Positions 10,098 through 18,655 are shown, counted from the first letter of the stretch. The stretch: 64,000 nt of DNA from Streptomyces sp. MUM 2J (GCF_022414535.1 NZ_JADWYM010000022.1:55334-119333); one strand, 5' to 3'. Notes: a model not told the origin generated them from the sequence alone. Numbers and translations: made by a program.

Positions 10098-10123
10098 CTG
10101 TTCGGTATATCGGACGACGTTCG
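10098..10123. promoter_or_regulatory. Candidate operator shared with the dehydratase promoter (copy 1)
   Basis: CTGTTCG and ACGTTCG are separated by 12 bp, 12-37 bp upstream of the TIM-barrel-like gene start. The arrangement and 20 of 26 bases are the same as at 12490-12515. A single regulator binding both is likely; its gene is not obvious nearby. Confidence 0.6.
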
Positions 10124-10293
10124 GAGATCTCGGTGTGCGGGGGCGGGACCCGACGCGCGAGGCCCGGCTCGGCGGCGGCGTGGGGTCCTGATGGGGCGGG
10201 GTCCCGTGGGGCAGGGCCGGCGGCGCCCGTGCGCGGGGCGCGCGGTACGCCGGTTGGAAAGGCCCGTCGGGTCGCCCACGGACCGGCGTACGC

Positions 10294-11298
10294 CTACGGG
10301 TGGACGAGTACCTTCCCGACCGTCGGGTCGCCGGACCCCACCAGCTCGACGGCGCGGGAGAACGCCGCGAGCGGCAGTTCGTGCGTCACCAACGGCAGCG
10401 GATCCAGCAGCCCGGCGGCGAACACCCGCACGGCGTACGCCCAGGCACGGGGCGGAGCCCCGAAGACGGTGTGCACCTCCAGTTGCCGTACGACGAGGTC
10501 GGTCGGGTCGAGCCCGTCGGCGCCCGGCGAGGGGATCCCGGTCAGCACCAGCCGCCCCCCGCGCCGCAGCAGCCGGGCGGCGGTCCGGGCGGCGTCGGCG
10601 GAACCGGCGGTCTCGATCACGATGTCGAAGTCGTCCGGCAGCCGCCGGTCCCGGGTCAGGAAGGCGGTGGCGCCGAAGTGCCGGGACAGCCCGGCACGGT
10701 CGTCGTGCCTGCCGACGACCAGCAGCTCGCCCGGGGACACGGCGCGCAGGAACTGCACGGCGAACATGCCGAGCGTCCCGGTGCCCACCACCGCGACCCG
10801 GTCGCCTGGCCGGGCGTTCGCCCGGAGTGCGGCGGCGGCCACGCAGGCGGCCGGCTCCAGCAGCGCCGCCGCGCTCAGGTCGGCGTCGTCGGGCAGCACG
10901 TGCAGCAGCCGGGCCGGCAGGGTGAGGGTGGCGGCCATGGCGCCCGGCTGCGTGAACCCGGTCTCCTCGTACCCGGCGGAGCACAGGGTCGTCTCGCCGG
11001 CCTGGCAGCGGTCGCAGACCTGGCAGTTGCGGAAGCCCTCGCCGACGACCTTCCTGCCGGCCAGCGAGCGCGGCACCCCGGGTCCGGTGGCCTCGACCGT
11101 CCCCGACCACTCGTGACCGGGGACGAGCGGGTAACGGACGTATCCCTCGGGCCGGTTGCCCTGGTACACCTCGCGGTCGCTGCCGCACAGGCCGACGGCG
11201 TGCACGCGCACCAGCGCCTCGCCGGGCTGCGGCTCTCGGGGCTCGTGCGGGACGAGCCGGTGCACGCCCGGCGCCTCGACGACGATGGCGCCGCTCAT
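10294..11298 (-). CDS. Zinc-dependent medium-chain alcohol/polyol dehydrogenase
   Basis: The 334-residue enzyme shows the medium-chain dehydrogenase pattern: catalytic zinc ligands in VGLCGSDREVY and GHEWSGTVE, the four-cysteine structural zinc lobe (CQVCDRCQAGETTLC), and a Rossmann glycine motif VVGTGTLGMFAVQFL. It would oxidise a hydroxyl of a sugar or sugar acid using NAD(P)+. The start ATG overlaps the stop of the enolase-superfamily gene (ATGA, 4 bp), so the two enzymes are coupled. Relatives include L-threonine, sorbitol and galactonate-pathway dehydrogenases; the sequence does not settle the substrate. Confidence 0.88.
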   Translation of the reverse strand: MSGAIVVEAPGVHRLVPHEPREPQPGEALVRVHAVGLCGSDREVYQGNRPEGYVRYPLVPGHEWSGTVEATGPGVPRSLAGRKVVGEGFRNCQVCDRCQAGETTLCSAGYEETGFTQPGAMAATLTLPARLLHVLPDDADLSAAALLEPAACVAAAALRANARPGDRVAVVGTGTLGMFAVQFLRAVSPGELLVVGRHDDRAGLSRHFGATAFLTRDRRLPDDFDIVIETAGSADAARTAARLLRRGGRLVLTGIPSPGADGLDPTDLVVRQLEVHTVFGAPPRAWAYAVRVFAAGLLDPLPLVTHELPLAAFSRAVELVGSGDPTVGKVLVHP

Positions 11299-12461
11299 CG
11301 CCCGGGCGCCTTCGGCCGCCGCTTCTCCCAGCCCTCGGCCCACAGGTCGAAGCGGGCCCGCTGCTGCGGGAACTCGGCGGCGGCGTCGACGTCGAGCTCG
11401 ACACCGAGGCCCGGCGCGTCGGTGAGCGCGAAGCAGCCGTCCTCGGGGTCCACCTGCCACGCCCCCTTGACGACCTTCTTGATCTCCGCGTCGGCGAAGT
11501 CGTCGAAGTGCTCCAGGACCTTGAAGTTGGGGGAGGTGAACCCGACCTGGAGGGAGGCCGCGGTGAGTACCGGCCCGCCGACGTTGTGCGGCGCCACCAG
11601 CATGTAGTGCGTCTCGGCGGTGGCGGCGAGTTTGCGCGTCTCCCAGATGCCGCCGATGTGGCCGACGTCCGGCTGGACGATGTCGACGGCCTGGCTGTCG
11701 AACAGCTCGCGGAACTCGATCCGGTCGTGGATCCGTTCGCCCGTGGCCACCGGCACGTCGACCTTGGCGGCGACCTTCTCCAGCGCCCTGAGGTTCTCCG
11801 GCGGGACCGGCTCCTCCAGCCAGGCGGGCCGGAACGGCGCGAGTTCCCCGGCGAGCCGGACGGCCGTCGAGGGCGAGAACCGTCCGTGCATCTCCAGCAT
11901 CAGCTCGGCGTCCGGACCGACGGCGTCGCGCACGGCCTCGACGAGGGAGACGGCGTCCAGGGTCTGCCGGTGGTCCAGCTCGAAGTGACCGGTGCCGAAC
12001 GGGTCGATCTTCAGCGCCCGGTACCCGCGCTCCATCACCCCGCGGGCCGCCGCGTGGTAGGCCTCGGGCGTCCGCTCGGTGGTGTACCAGCCGTTGGCGT
12101 AGGCCTTGACCCGGTCGGTCACCTTCCCGCCGAGCAACTGCCAGACCGGCACGCCGAGGGCCTTGCCCTTGATGTCCCAGCAGGCCATCTCCACGACGGC
12201 GATGCCGGACATGACGATCTCGCCGGCCCGCCCGTAGTCCCCGTACTTCATGCGCCGCACGAGGTCCTCGACGGCGAACGGGTCCGAGCCGAGGACGTGG
12301 TTGGCCTCGGCCTCCCCGAGATAGCCGAGGAGGGCGCCGGTGCGCCCCAGCATCCGGGTCTCGCCGACTCCTGTGATCCCCTCGTCGGTGTGCACCTGGA
12401 CATACGTCAGGTTGCGCCAGGGCGTCCCGACCACGTGTGTGCTGATTCCGGTGATGCGCAC
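11295..12461 (-). CDS. Enolase-superfamily sugar-acid dehydratase (mandelate racemase subgroup)
   Basis: The 388-residue enzyme has the mandelate racemase/muconate lactonising fold. A lysine in ALKIDPFG and metal-ligand acids in LEMHGRFS, WLEEPVPP and ATGERIH are visible. The general-base dyad is Asp in QPDVGHIGG plus His in VAPHNVGG, which defines the mandelate racemase subgroup containing galactonate, gluconate, fuconate and arabinonate dehydratases. It would dehydrate an aldonic acid to a 2-keto-3-deoxy acid. It heads the operon with the zinc dehydrogenase. The length is normal. The exact acid cannot be told from motifs. Confidence 0.88.
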   Translation of the reverse strand: MRITGISTHVVGTPWRNLTYVQVHTDEGITGVGETRMLGRTGALLGYLGEAEANHVLGSDPFAVEDLVRRMKYGDYGRAGEIVMSGIAVVEMACWDIKGKALGVPVWQLLGGKVTDRVKAYANGWYTTERTPEAYHAAARGVMERGYRALKIDPFGTGHFELDHRQTLDAVSLVEAVRDAVGPDAELMLEMHGRFSPSTAVRLAGELAPFRPAWLEEPVPPENLRALEKVAAKVDVPVATGERIHDRIEFRELFDSQAVDIVQPDVGHIGGIWETRKLAATAETHYMLVAPHNVGGPVLTAASLQVGFTSPNFKVLEHFDDFADAEIKKVVKGAWQVDPEDGCFALTDAPGLGVELDVDAAAEFPQQRARFDLWAEGWEKRRPKAPGR

Positions 12462-12489
12462 GGCTGTCGCCCCTCGTGAACGTCAGATC

Positions 12490-12515
12490 CTGTTCGAAAT
12501 TTCGTCCCACGTTCG
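12490..12515. promoter_or_regulatory. Candidate operator in the dehydratase promoter (copy 2)
   Basis: CTGTTCG-N12-ACGTTCG lies 29-54 bp upstream of the dehydratase start. It contains the 10-bp palindrome CGAAATTTCG (12495-12504), and GTTCGAAAT occurs twice, starting at 12492 and 12511, 19 bp apart (about two helical turns). It matches the element at 10098-10123. Confidence 0.6.
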
Positions 12516-12694
12516 AAATGCTGGCGCGACAGCAGGAGGGTGTAGAGGACATGTCAATGGGCGGGGCGCGGAACGCTTCCACCGGTTCCTGCGGCGGAGA
12601 CCTGCGGTCGCCTCCTGCGGTGGTGCGCCCGGGGGCGGTCCGTGCGTCGATGTCCGGTCCGCTCCTTCGGCGGTGCGGCCGGGGTGGTGACGGG

Positions 12695-13159
12695 TCAGGC
12701 GGGCGACTCCCCGGAGGAGGACCCCGATTCCAGCATCCGCCGCAGCAGATCGCGCAGGGACAGTCGCTCCTCCTCCGACAGGGCCGCCAGCGGTTCGCGG
12801 GCGAAGCCGAGGGAGTCGCGCAGGGCGCGGGCCAGGTGGCGGCCTTCGTCCGTGGCGACCGCCACCTTGACGCGGCGGTCGGCCGGATCGGGCCGGCGCT
12901 CCACCAGGCCGCGGGATTCGAGCCGGTCGACGATGCCGGTGACGTTGGACGGCTCGCACTTGAGCTTCTGGGCCAGCTTGCGCATCGGCAGCGGCTCCAG
13001 GGTGAGCAGACCGAGCAACCTGGCCTGGGCGCCGGTCAGGGAGTGCTCGGCGGCGGCCTGCTCGTACTCCTCGTGGTAGCGGGCCACGACCGAGCCGATG
13101 AGCTCGACGACCTCCAGGGTCACTGCGTCGGGGCGGTGGGTCTTGTGCGGTGTGGCCAT
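12695..13159 (-). CDS. MarR family transcriptional regulator
   Basis: The 154-residue protein is a standard MarR winged helix: dimerisation helices around VVELIGSVVARYHEEY, the recognition helix region MRKLAQKLKCEPSNVTGIVDRLESRGLVER, and the wing DPADRRVKVAVATDEG. It is divergent from the CurA-type reductase gene, with 88 bp between starts, so it probably represses itself and that gene. A Cys lies just before the recognition helix, but the N-terminal peroxide-sensing Cys of OhrR is absent, so although Ohr is encoded nearby I do not call this OhrR. Start: ATG 13159, with GTG 13165 as alternative. Confidence 0.9.
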   Translation of the reverse strand: MATPHKTHRPDAVTLEVVELIGSVVARYHEEYEQAAAEHSLTGAQARLLGLLTLEPLPMRKLAQKLKCEPSNVTGIVDRLESRGLVERRPDPADRRVKVAVATDEGRHLARALRDSLGFAREPLAALSEEERLSLRDLLRRMLESGSSSGESPA

Positions 13160-13181
13160 GGACACCAGGGTACCCGTTTAC

Positions 13182-13222
13182 TTGACAACATGAAATATTC
13201 AGGCGCATGGTTGTTTCAGGTA
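13182..13222. promoter_or_regulatory. Divergent MarR/reductase promoter region with imperfect dyads
   Basis: A locally AT-rich stretch holds a TTGACA hexamer (13182-13187) and the imperfect palindrome TGAAATATTCA (13191-13201), flanked by ACAACATG and CATGGTTGT in inverted orientation. It lies between the two divergent starts and is a natural MarR binding site. Confidence 0.45.
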
Positions 13223-13247
13223 ATGAAGTAAATGGAAGGCTCCTGGC

Positions 13248-14255
13248 ATGATCAACCGTGAATGGCACCTCCTGTCCCGCCCGGTCGGCTGGCCCGAGGC
13301 AGGGGACTTCGCCCTGGTGGAAGCTCCGATGCCGACGCCCGGTGAGGGCCAGGTCCTGGTTCGCAACAGGTACCTCTCCGTCGACCCGTACATGCGCGGC
13401 CGGATGAGCGCCGCGAAGTCCTATGTCGCCCCCTTCGAGCTCGGCAAGGTCATGCAGGGTGGCGCCGTCGGCGAGGTCGTCGAGTCCCGCGCCGAGGGGA
13501 TCGAGGTGGGTGACCACGTCCTGCACTTCCTCGGCTGGCGGGAGTACGCCGCGGTGGACGCCGCCCAGGCGGTCAGGGTCGGCTCGGCCGGCTCGGGTGA
13601 CGTCCCGCTGTCGGCCTACCTCGGCGTCCTCGGCATGACCGGTCTCACCGCCTACGCCGGCCTGCTGCGCACCGCCTCCTTCAAGGAGGGCGACGCCGTG
13701 TTCGTCTCCGGCGCCGCGGGTGCCGTCGGCAGTCAGGTGGGGCAGATCGCCAGGCTCAAGGGCGCCTCCCGCGTCATCGGCTCGGCGGGCTCCGACGAGA
13801 AGGTCAAGCTCCTGGTCGAGGAGTACGGCTTCGACGCCGCCTTCAACTACCGCAACGGCCCGGTCGCCGAGCAGTTGCGCGCCGCCGCCCCCGACGGCAT
13901 CGACGTCTACTTCGACAACGTCGGCGGCGACCACCTGGAGGCTGCCATCGGCTCCCTCAACCGGGACGGCCGGATCGCGGTCTGCGGCATGATCTCCGTC
14001 TACAACAACACGGAGCCCGCGCCCGGCCCGAAGAACCTGGCCCGACTGATCCAGACCCGCGGCCGCATCGAGGGCTTCCTGGTCGGTGACCACTACGACC
14101 TCCAGCCCCAGTTCGTCCAGGAGGTCGGCCCGTGGGTCGCCTCGGGTGCGCTCAAGTACCGCGAGACGGTCGTCGAGGGCGTCGAGAACACCCTGGAGGC
14201 GTTCCTCGGCGTGCTGCGCGGCGACAACATCGGGAAGATGGTCGTCAAGCTCTGA
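13248..14255 (+). CDS. NADP-dependent oxidoreductase (CurA / leukotriene B4 dehydrogenase type)
   Basis: The 335-residue zinc-free medium-chain reductase has the family start (NREWHLLSRPVGWP), YLSVDPYMRGRM, the cofactor motif VSGAAGAVGSQVGQIA and the FDNVGGDHLEAAI stretch of the CurA/PTGR group. It reduces activated double bonds such as alpha,beta-unsaturated ketones using NADPH, usually read as detoxification. ATG 13248 has GGAAGG 8 bp upstream. It is divergent from the MarR regulator, which probably controls it in response to an electrophile. The family is certain; the natural substrate is not. Confidence 0.93.
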   Translation: MINREWHLLSRPVGWPEAGDFALVEAPMPTPGEGQVLVRNRYLSVDPYMRGRMSAAKSYVAPFELGKVMQGGAVGEVVESRAEGIEVGDHVLHFLGWREYAAVDAAQAVRVGSAGSGDVPLSAYLGVLGMTGLTAYAGLLRTASFKEGDAVFVSGAAGAVGSQVGQIARLKGASRVIGSAGSDEKVKLLVEEYGFDAAFNYRNGPVAEQLRAAAPDGIDVYFDNVGGDHLEAAIGSLNRDGRIAVCGMISVYNNTEPAPGPKNLARLIQTRGRIEGFLVGDHYDLQPQFVQEVGPWVASGALKYRETVVEGVENTLEAFLGVLRGDNIGKMVVKL

Positions 14256-14402
14256 GGCGGCCCTGCGGCCGGTGCCCCTGCGGCTCGCGGTCCGGGTGAC
14301 CCCGAACCTCCTCGGCCCCGGCCCCGTCGTCCCCGCGCCCCGGTGGTGCGGGGTTCGGCGGCTCAGGGGGTGCGGCTTCGGGCCGCCCGTTCCGCGTCCT
14401 GG

Positions 14403-14430
14403 GGGCTTCCCGGGCCGGCCCGGGAAGCCC
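14403..14430. terminator. 28-bp perfect palindrome, probable terminator of the reductase gene
   Basis: GGGCTTCCCGGGCC is followed directly by its reverse complement, 148 bp after the reductase stop and 110 bp before ohr. With no loop bases the tip must open. A dimeric protein site is the alternative reading. Confidence 0.55.
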
Positions 14431-14539
14431 GACCCTCCGGGACACCCTTCCCGTCGATTCCGGCATGCGGTAACTTCTTTCCGAAATTCGCCGACGGCCT
14501 GGGCGCGAGCCGCGGCGGACCGAGGAGGAAGACCATCCC

Positions 14540-14959
14540 ATGCCGATTCAGCAGTCCGACGTCCTGTACACCGCCGTCGCCGTCGCCGAGAACGGCCGCG
14601 ACGGCCGGGTCGCCACCGACGACGGCAAGCTCGACGTCGTCGTGAACCCGCCGAAGGAGATGGGCGGCAGCGGTGCGGGCACCAACCCGGAGCAGCTGTT
14701 CGCCGCCGGCTACAGCGCCTGCTTCCAGGGCGCCCTCGGCGTCGTGGCCCGCCAGGAGGGCGCGGACGTCTCCGGTTCGACCGTGACCGCGAAGGTCGGC
14801 ATCGGCAGGAACGGTGACGGCTTCGGCATCATCGTGGAGATCTCGGCGGACATCCCGAGGGTCGACGCCGGCACCGCGCGGTCCCTGGTGGAGAAGGCCC
14901 ACCAGGTCTGCCCGTACTCCAAGGCCACCCGCGGCAACATCACCGTCGTGCTGGTCTGA
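14540..14959 (+). CDS. ohr: Organic hydroperoxide resistance protein (OsmC/Ohr family)
   Basis: The 139-residue protein is full length for Ohr. It has both active-site cysteines, one in AAGYSACFQGAL and one in AHQVCPYSKATRGN, and the Ohr-type start with LYTAVAVAENGRDGR. Ohr is a dimeric thiol peroxidase in the cytoplasm that reduces organic hydroperoxides, usually recycled by lipoylated proteins. GAGGAAG lies about 10 bp before the ATG. It sits downstream of the CurA reductase, possibly as part of a redox/electrophile defence neighbourhood, but a 28-bp palindrome separates them and no OhrR gene is present in the window. Confidence 0.95.
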   Translation: MPIQQSDVLYTAVAVAENGRDGRVATDDGKLDVVVNPPKEMGGSGAGTNPEQLFAAGYSACFQGALGVVARQEGADVSGSTVTAKVGIGRNGDGFGIIVEISADIPRVDAGTARSLVEKAHQVCPYSKATRGNITVVLV

Positions 14960-14972
14960 CGGACGGCGCCCG

Positions 14973-15015
14973 CGGAGGAGGGCCCCGCCCGGACGCCGGG
15001 CGGGGCCCTCCTCCG
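14973..15015. terminator. Strong bidirectional hairpin between convergent genes
   Basis: A 19-bp perfect stem (left arm 14973-14991, right arm 14997-15015) with a 5-nt loop lies between the ohr stop at 14959 and the stop of the convergent hydrolase at 15021. Confidence 0.9.
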
Positions 15016-15020
15016 TCACC

Positions 15021-16166
15021 TCACACGCGCAGGGCAGCCGTGTGCACCGCCCGCACCAGCCGGGCGTTCTCCGGCGCCGCCCCGCCCGGAAAGGCCAGCC
15101 GGCGCCGCGTGTAGCCGTAGGCGAGGCCGCTGCGGGGGTCGGCGAAGGCCTGCGATCCGCCGGCGCCGCTGTGGCCGACGGCCCCCGCGCCCAGGAACGG
15201 GTACCACATGTCCGCGGTCGCCTGGAAGCCGAGCGCGAACGACTTGTGAGTCCGCTGCACCAGGTCGTACCCCGTCGAGTGGATCTGCCCGAACTCGGCC
15301 AGCGTGTCCGGCTTCAGCAGCGGCGGCCGACCGTCCATCTCGCTCGTCATCGCCGCGTACATCCCGGCCAGCCCGCGCGCCGAGGCCACTCCGCCCGCCG
15401 ACGCCGGCCCCCTGGCGCGCACGGCACGGGAGTTGGCGAGACCCTCCAGCGTCCCCGGGTCCGGCACATGCGTGTTGAACGCGATCGAGGCCAGCGTGTG
15501 CGGCCCGTCCGGGCGGGCGTCCAGTGCGGCCTGCTGCCCCGGCGTCGGCCGCATCGGTTGCACGGAGCGGAAGCGGGGCTCCTCGGCCGCGGGCAGCCCC
15601 AGGTGGAAGTCCAGGGCGTACGGCGCCCGCACCCGGTCCTCCCAGACGTCCTGGAGCGTTCGCCCCGTCGCCCGTCTCACGACCTCGCCGGTCAGCGCGC
15701 CGATGACCAGCGCGTGGTAGCCGAAGGCCGTGCCCGGGCGCCAGAACGGCTTCTGGTCGGCGAGGCGTTCGGCGACGGCCCGGTCGTCGGCCAGTTCCTC
15801 CCGGGTGAACCCCGCGTCGAGCCCGACCAGTCCGGCCCGGTGCGCGAGCAGGTCCCGCAGCGTCAGCGAGCCCTTGCCCTCGCTGCCGAACTCCGGCCAG
15901 TAGTAGGTCACCTTGCGATCCAGCTCCAGCGTGCCGTCCTGCACGAGCAACGCGACCACGAGGTGCGCCGCGCCCTTGGTGGAGGAGTACACGCCGTAGA
16001 GGGAACCGGCGTCCGCGCCCGCCCACAGGTCGACGACCCTGCGCCCGTGCACACAGGCGCACAACTGCCCCTCGTAGTCGGGCCGCTCCTGCGCGACGAA
16101 CGCGGCGAACTCCTCGCGTGCCGCCTCGAACCCGGCCGCCACCGTGCCGTGGATCTCCTGCGTCAT
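15021..16166 (-). CDS. Serine hydrolase, beta-lactamase/esterase EstB family
   Basis: The 381-residue cytoplasmic protein has the class C beta-lactamase-like serine in SSTKGA (SxxK), a tyrosine in the FGYHALVIGALTGE region equivalent to the YxN motif, and HSGAGG near residue 335 as the KTG counterpart. Such enzymes are esterases, D-aminopeptidases or carboxypeptidase relatives rather than true beta-lactamases; there is no signal peptide, which argues against antibiotic resistance. It is monocistronic, ending at a shared terminator with ohr. Confidence 0.9.
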   Translation of the reverse strand: MTQEIHGTVAAGFEAAREEFAAFVAQERPDYEGQLCACVHGRRVVDLWAGADAGSLYGVYSSTKGAAHLVVALLVQDGTLELDRKVTYYWPEFGSEGKGSLTLRDLLAHRAGLVGLDAGFTREELADDRAVAERLADQKPFWRPGTAFGYHALVIGALTGEVVRRATGRTLQDVWEDRVRAPYALDFHLGLPAAEEPRFRSVQPMRPTPGQQAALDARPDGPHTLASIAFNTHVPDPGTLEGLANSRAVRARGPASAGGVASARGLAGMYAAMTSEMDGRPPLLKPDTLAEFGQIHSTGYDLVQRTHKSFALGFQATADMWYPFLGAGAVGHSGAGGSQAFADPRSGLAYGYTRRRLAFPGGAAPENARLVRAVHTAALRV

Positions 16167-16743
16167 CCGCTCTCCCTCCTCCGCTCTCCGAGATCGGTAC
16201 GGCGAGATGTACCTGTTCGACTCAACCGCAACATGGGGGTGCCGGTGTCACCGATGCCCGTGCCAATGCCCCGGATGGCGCACGGCCCGGACACCCAAGG
16301 GGCATGCTGGGGGCGGGTGCGGCAGGGGAGAACCGCACGGCACGGCCAGGACATCGTACGGGCACGGCACGGGCACGCAGGGCGGGCGAGGCGAGGAGAG
16401 CTCCTGGCGACGATCCGGTCGGCTCCCCGCGGGGACGACGTGCAGCGCATGGCACGCACGCACCACCACCGACACCACCGGCCACCTTCCGTGCACCGCC
16501 GCGAACGTCACCAGGATCGCAGTCAACACCCCCGGTCCGCACGGTCGTTCCGGCACGGAGCTACCGCCCGCGGACAGTCGCCGCGGCCACCCGCTGACGC
16601 CCCTGCACGCCGTGCTCGCGAAACGGGCGTCGGCCCTCCGGGACCGAACCGGCGCTCCTGCGGGAGGTGCCGGGCCGGACGGGCCGCCGGCCGGGGCAGG
16701 CCGGGACCCGGCCCTGCCCGCAGGCGGCCGGTAGAGTTCGCCC
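16167..16743. other. 577-bp intergenic region without a supported gene
   Basis: Several frames are open on both strands, but their products are Arg/Pro/Cys-rich with no domain, typical of GC-rich noise. Short GGGCACGGCACG-like reiterations occur around 16340-16380. At its end, TAGAGT (16732-16737) lies 6 bp before the next ATG, suggesting a leaderless transcript. Confidence 0.5.
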
Positions 16744-17565
16744 ATGCGTGATCTCGGGGCGGGGCTCGGTCATCTCCTCAAGGGCCAGCGATGGGTGGCC
16801 GGGCACGGCAGGCAGTTCGGGTTCGGACTCGTCCCCGGCCTGATCACCTTGGTCCTCTACGCCGCGGCACTCGTCTGCCTCGCCCTGTGGGGGCAGGACT
16901 TCGTCACCTGGGCGACGCCCTTCGCGGACGACTGGTCCAGCCCGTGGCCCGGTCTGTTCCGCGGACTCCTGACGGCCCTGCTGTTCGCGCTCGGCCTGCT
17001 CCTCGCGGTCGTCACCTTCACCGCGGTCACGCTGCTCGTCGGGCAGCCCTTCTACGAGAGCCTGTCGGTGACCGTCGACCGCGACGTGTCCCCGGACGGC
17101 ACCGCACCCGAGTCGGAGCTGCCGCTCTGGCGCGAGCTGTGGATCTCCGGCCGGGACAGCCTGCGGATCGTGGTCCGCGCGGGTCTGTGGGGCGTGCTGC
17201 TGTTCGCCCTCGGCTTTCTGCCGTTCGTCGGGCAGACCGCCGTCCCGGTGCTGGGCTTCTTCGTCACCGGCTTCTTCCTCACCGAGGAACTGACCGCGGT
17301 CGCCCTCCAGCGCCGCGGCGTGCAGCTGCGCGAGCGTCTCGCCCTGCTGCGTTCCCGCAGGCTTCTGGTGTGGGGCTTCGGCACGCCCCTCGCGCTGGCG
17401 TTCCTCGTCCCCTTCGTCGCCGTGTTCCTGATGCCCGGCGCGGTCGCCGGAGCGACGCTGCTGGCACGGGAGCTGCTGGGCGAGGAGGTCCGTGACGGCG
17501 ACGGGCGCCACGACCCCGAGGACGACGTCCCGCCCGCACCCCGGGACGAGCACGCTCACCGGTGA
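16744..17565 (+). CDS. EI24/CysZ-like membrane protein
   Basis: The 273-residue protein has about four to five hydrophobic helices, starting with LGHLLKGQRWVAGHGRQFGFGLVPGLITLVLY and including TLLVGQPFYESLSVTVDR, a pattern of the EI24/CysZ family. CysZ imports sulfate in E. coli, but actinobacterial members are not tied to cysteine genes and their role is unknown. A -10-like TAGAGT six bases upstream of the ATG and the lack of an obvious ribosome site suggest leaderless translation. The C-terminal 30 residues are charged, His/Asp-rich and probably disordered. It is followed 58 bp later by a YrdB-family gene. Confidence 0.88.
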   Translation: MRDLGAGLGHLLKGQRWVAGHGRQFGFGLVPGLITLVLYAAALVCLALWGQDFVTWATPFADDWSSPWPGLFRGLLTALLFALGLLLAVVTFTAVTLLVGQPFYESLSVTVDRDVSPDGTAPESELPLWRELWISGRDSLRIVVRAGLWGVLLFALGFLPFVGQTAVPVLGFFVTGFFLTEELTAVALQRRGVQLRERLALLRSRRLLVWGFGTPLALAFLVPFVAVFLMPGAVAGATLLARELLGEEVRDGDGRHDPEDDVPPAPRDEHAHR

Positions 17566-17623
17566 CGCCCCCGGAGGCACCCGCCCCGGCCCCGACCATG
17601 CCGGCGGGGTGATACTGCGACGC

Positions 17624-17962
17624 ATGAAAGCAGCCAGAGCAGCCAATCTGGGGGTCCTGTTCCTCGTCGAGCTCGGCGCCGTCGCAGCCGCCGCCTACTG
17701 GGGCGTCACCCTCGGCGTCCCCGCCGGGCTCGCCTGGCTGCTCGGCCTCGCCGCCCCCGCCGCGCTGATCGTGCTGTGGGGGGCGTGCGGCTCGCCCAGG
17801 GCGCCGTACCGGATGCGGGGAGCGGCCCGCGCCGGCTTCGAGACGCTGTGGTTCGGGGCGGGCGCGGTCGCGCTGGTTGCCGCCGGGGCCGTCGGCTGGG
17901 CGGTCGCCTTCGCCCTCGTCTGCGCCGTGAGCAAGACGCTGGCGGTCGCCTGGGGGCAGTGA
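17624..17962 (+). CDS. YrdB family (DUF2568) small membrane protein
   Basis: The 112-residue protein consists almost entirely of four hydrophobic helices with short loops; the CGSPRAPYRM loop followed by a helix beginning RAGFETLWFG is characteristic of YrdB/DUF2568. The function is unknown. ATG 17624 is preferred over an upstream in-frame start at 17492 that would add 44 residues overlapping the previous gene. It probably shares a transcript with the EI24 gene. It is convergent with the TetR gene, 21 bp apart. Confidence 0.85.
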   Translation: MKAARAANLGVLFLVELGAVAAAAYWGVTLGVPAGLAWLLGLAAPAALIVLWGACGSPRAPYRMRGAARAGFETLWFGAGAVALVAAGAVGWAVAFALVCAVSKTLAVAWGQ

Positions 17963-17983
17963 CCCCCGTCCACCGCTGGCGTG

Positions 17984-18604
17984 TCAATCCGCCTGCTCCG
18001 TCGATCCACTGCGCGGCTGCTCGGCCGCCCGGCTGCGCGGCTGCTCCTCGGGCTCGCCCAGCAGCCGCAGGAAGTCCCGGAACGCCGCCGGCATGTCCAC
18101 CGACTCCGGGTCCAGCAGCCACTGGTACTGGAGCCCGTCCATCACCGCCACCAGCAGCGGGGCGGTGCGTTCGGGGGACAGCCCGCTGGGCAGCCGGTCT
18201 CCGTACGCGGAGCGCAGGACGCCCGTCATGGTGTCCCGCACCCTGCGGTAGCGCTCGGTGAAGTACCCGCGTGCCGGATGCCCCTCCGTGACGCTCTCGC
18301 CGAGCAGCGCCGAGAACGTCCGGATGATGGCGGGCCGCATCGCGTTGTACTCGACGAGGGAGGCGAGCAGGTCGACCCGCCACCGGCTGTCCGGCACCGC
18401 GTCCCACCGGTCCCGCTCCTTCAGGACGGCGACGAGCAGTGCCTCCTTGGTGGGGAAGTGGTGCAGCAGTCCCTGCTGGGTCAGTCCCACCCGTTCGGCC
18501 ACCGCGGCCAGGCTCGCGCCCCGGTAGCCGCGCTCGGCGATCACCTCCAGGGCGGCCCGGACGATCTCCGCTCGCCGTTCCTCGCTCCTGACCCGTGCGT
18601 TCAT
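17984..18604 (-). CDS. TetR family regulator, likely of the divergent beta-glucosidase gene
   Basis: The 206-residue protein has an N-terminal TetR HTH (RAEIVRAALEVIAERGYRGASLAAVAERVGLTQQGLLHHFPTKEALLVAVL region) and an all-helical ligand domain. The C-terminal 25 residues are a Glu/Gln/Ser-rich tail. I start it at ATG 18604; in-frame starts at 18622 and 18637 are possible. It is divergent from the GH3 beta-glucosidase, with 121 bp between. That gap contains near-repeats CATATAACG and CACATAACG around 18636-18655 which could be its operator. Control of the GH3 gene is inferred from position. Confidence 0.9.
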   Translation of the reverse strand: MNARVRSEERRAEIVRAALEVIAERGYRGASLAAVAERVGLTQQGLLHHFPTKEALLVAVLKERDRWDAVPDSRWRVDLLASLVEYNAMRPAIIRTFSALLGESVTEGHPARGYFTERYRRVRDTMTGVLRSAYGDRLPSGLSPERTAPLLVAVMDGLQYQWLLDPESVDMPAAFRDFLRLLGEPEEQPRSRAAEQPRSGSTEQAD

Positions 18605-18635
18605 GGCGTCACCGTACGCCATACGACCGCTTGTC

Positions 18636-18655
18636 ATATAACGGGCACATAACGA
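18636..18655. promoter_or_regulatory. Possible TetR operator: two ATAACG repeats
   Basis: The AT-rich direct repeat CATATAACG / CACATAACG is spaced 11 bp and located between the divergent TetR and GH3 starts. It stands out in a very GC-rich context. Confidence 0.4.

Noticed and set aside
15021..16166. True beta-lactamase giving antibiotic resistance
   Set aside because: No export signal and the motifs fit the esterase/peptidase branch. The same applies to 30951-31772.
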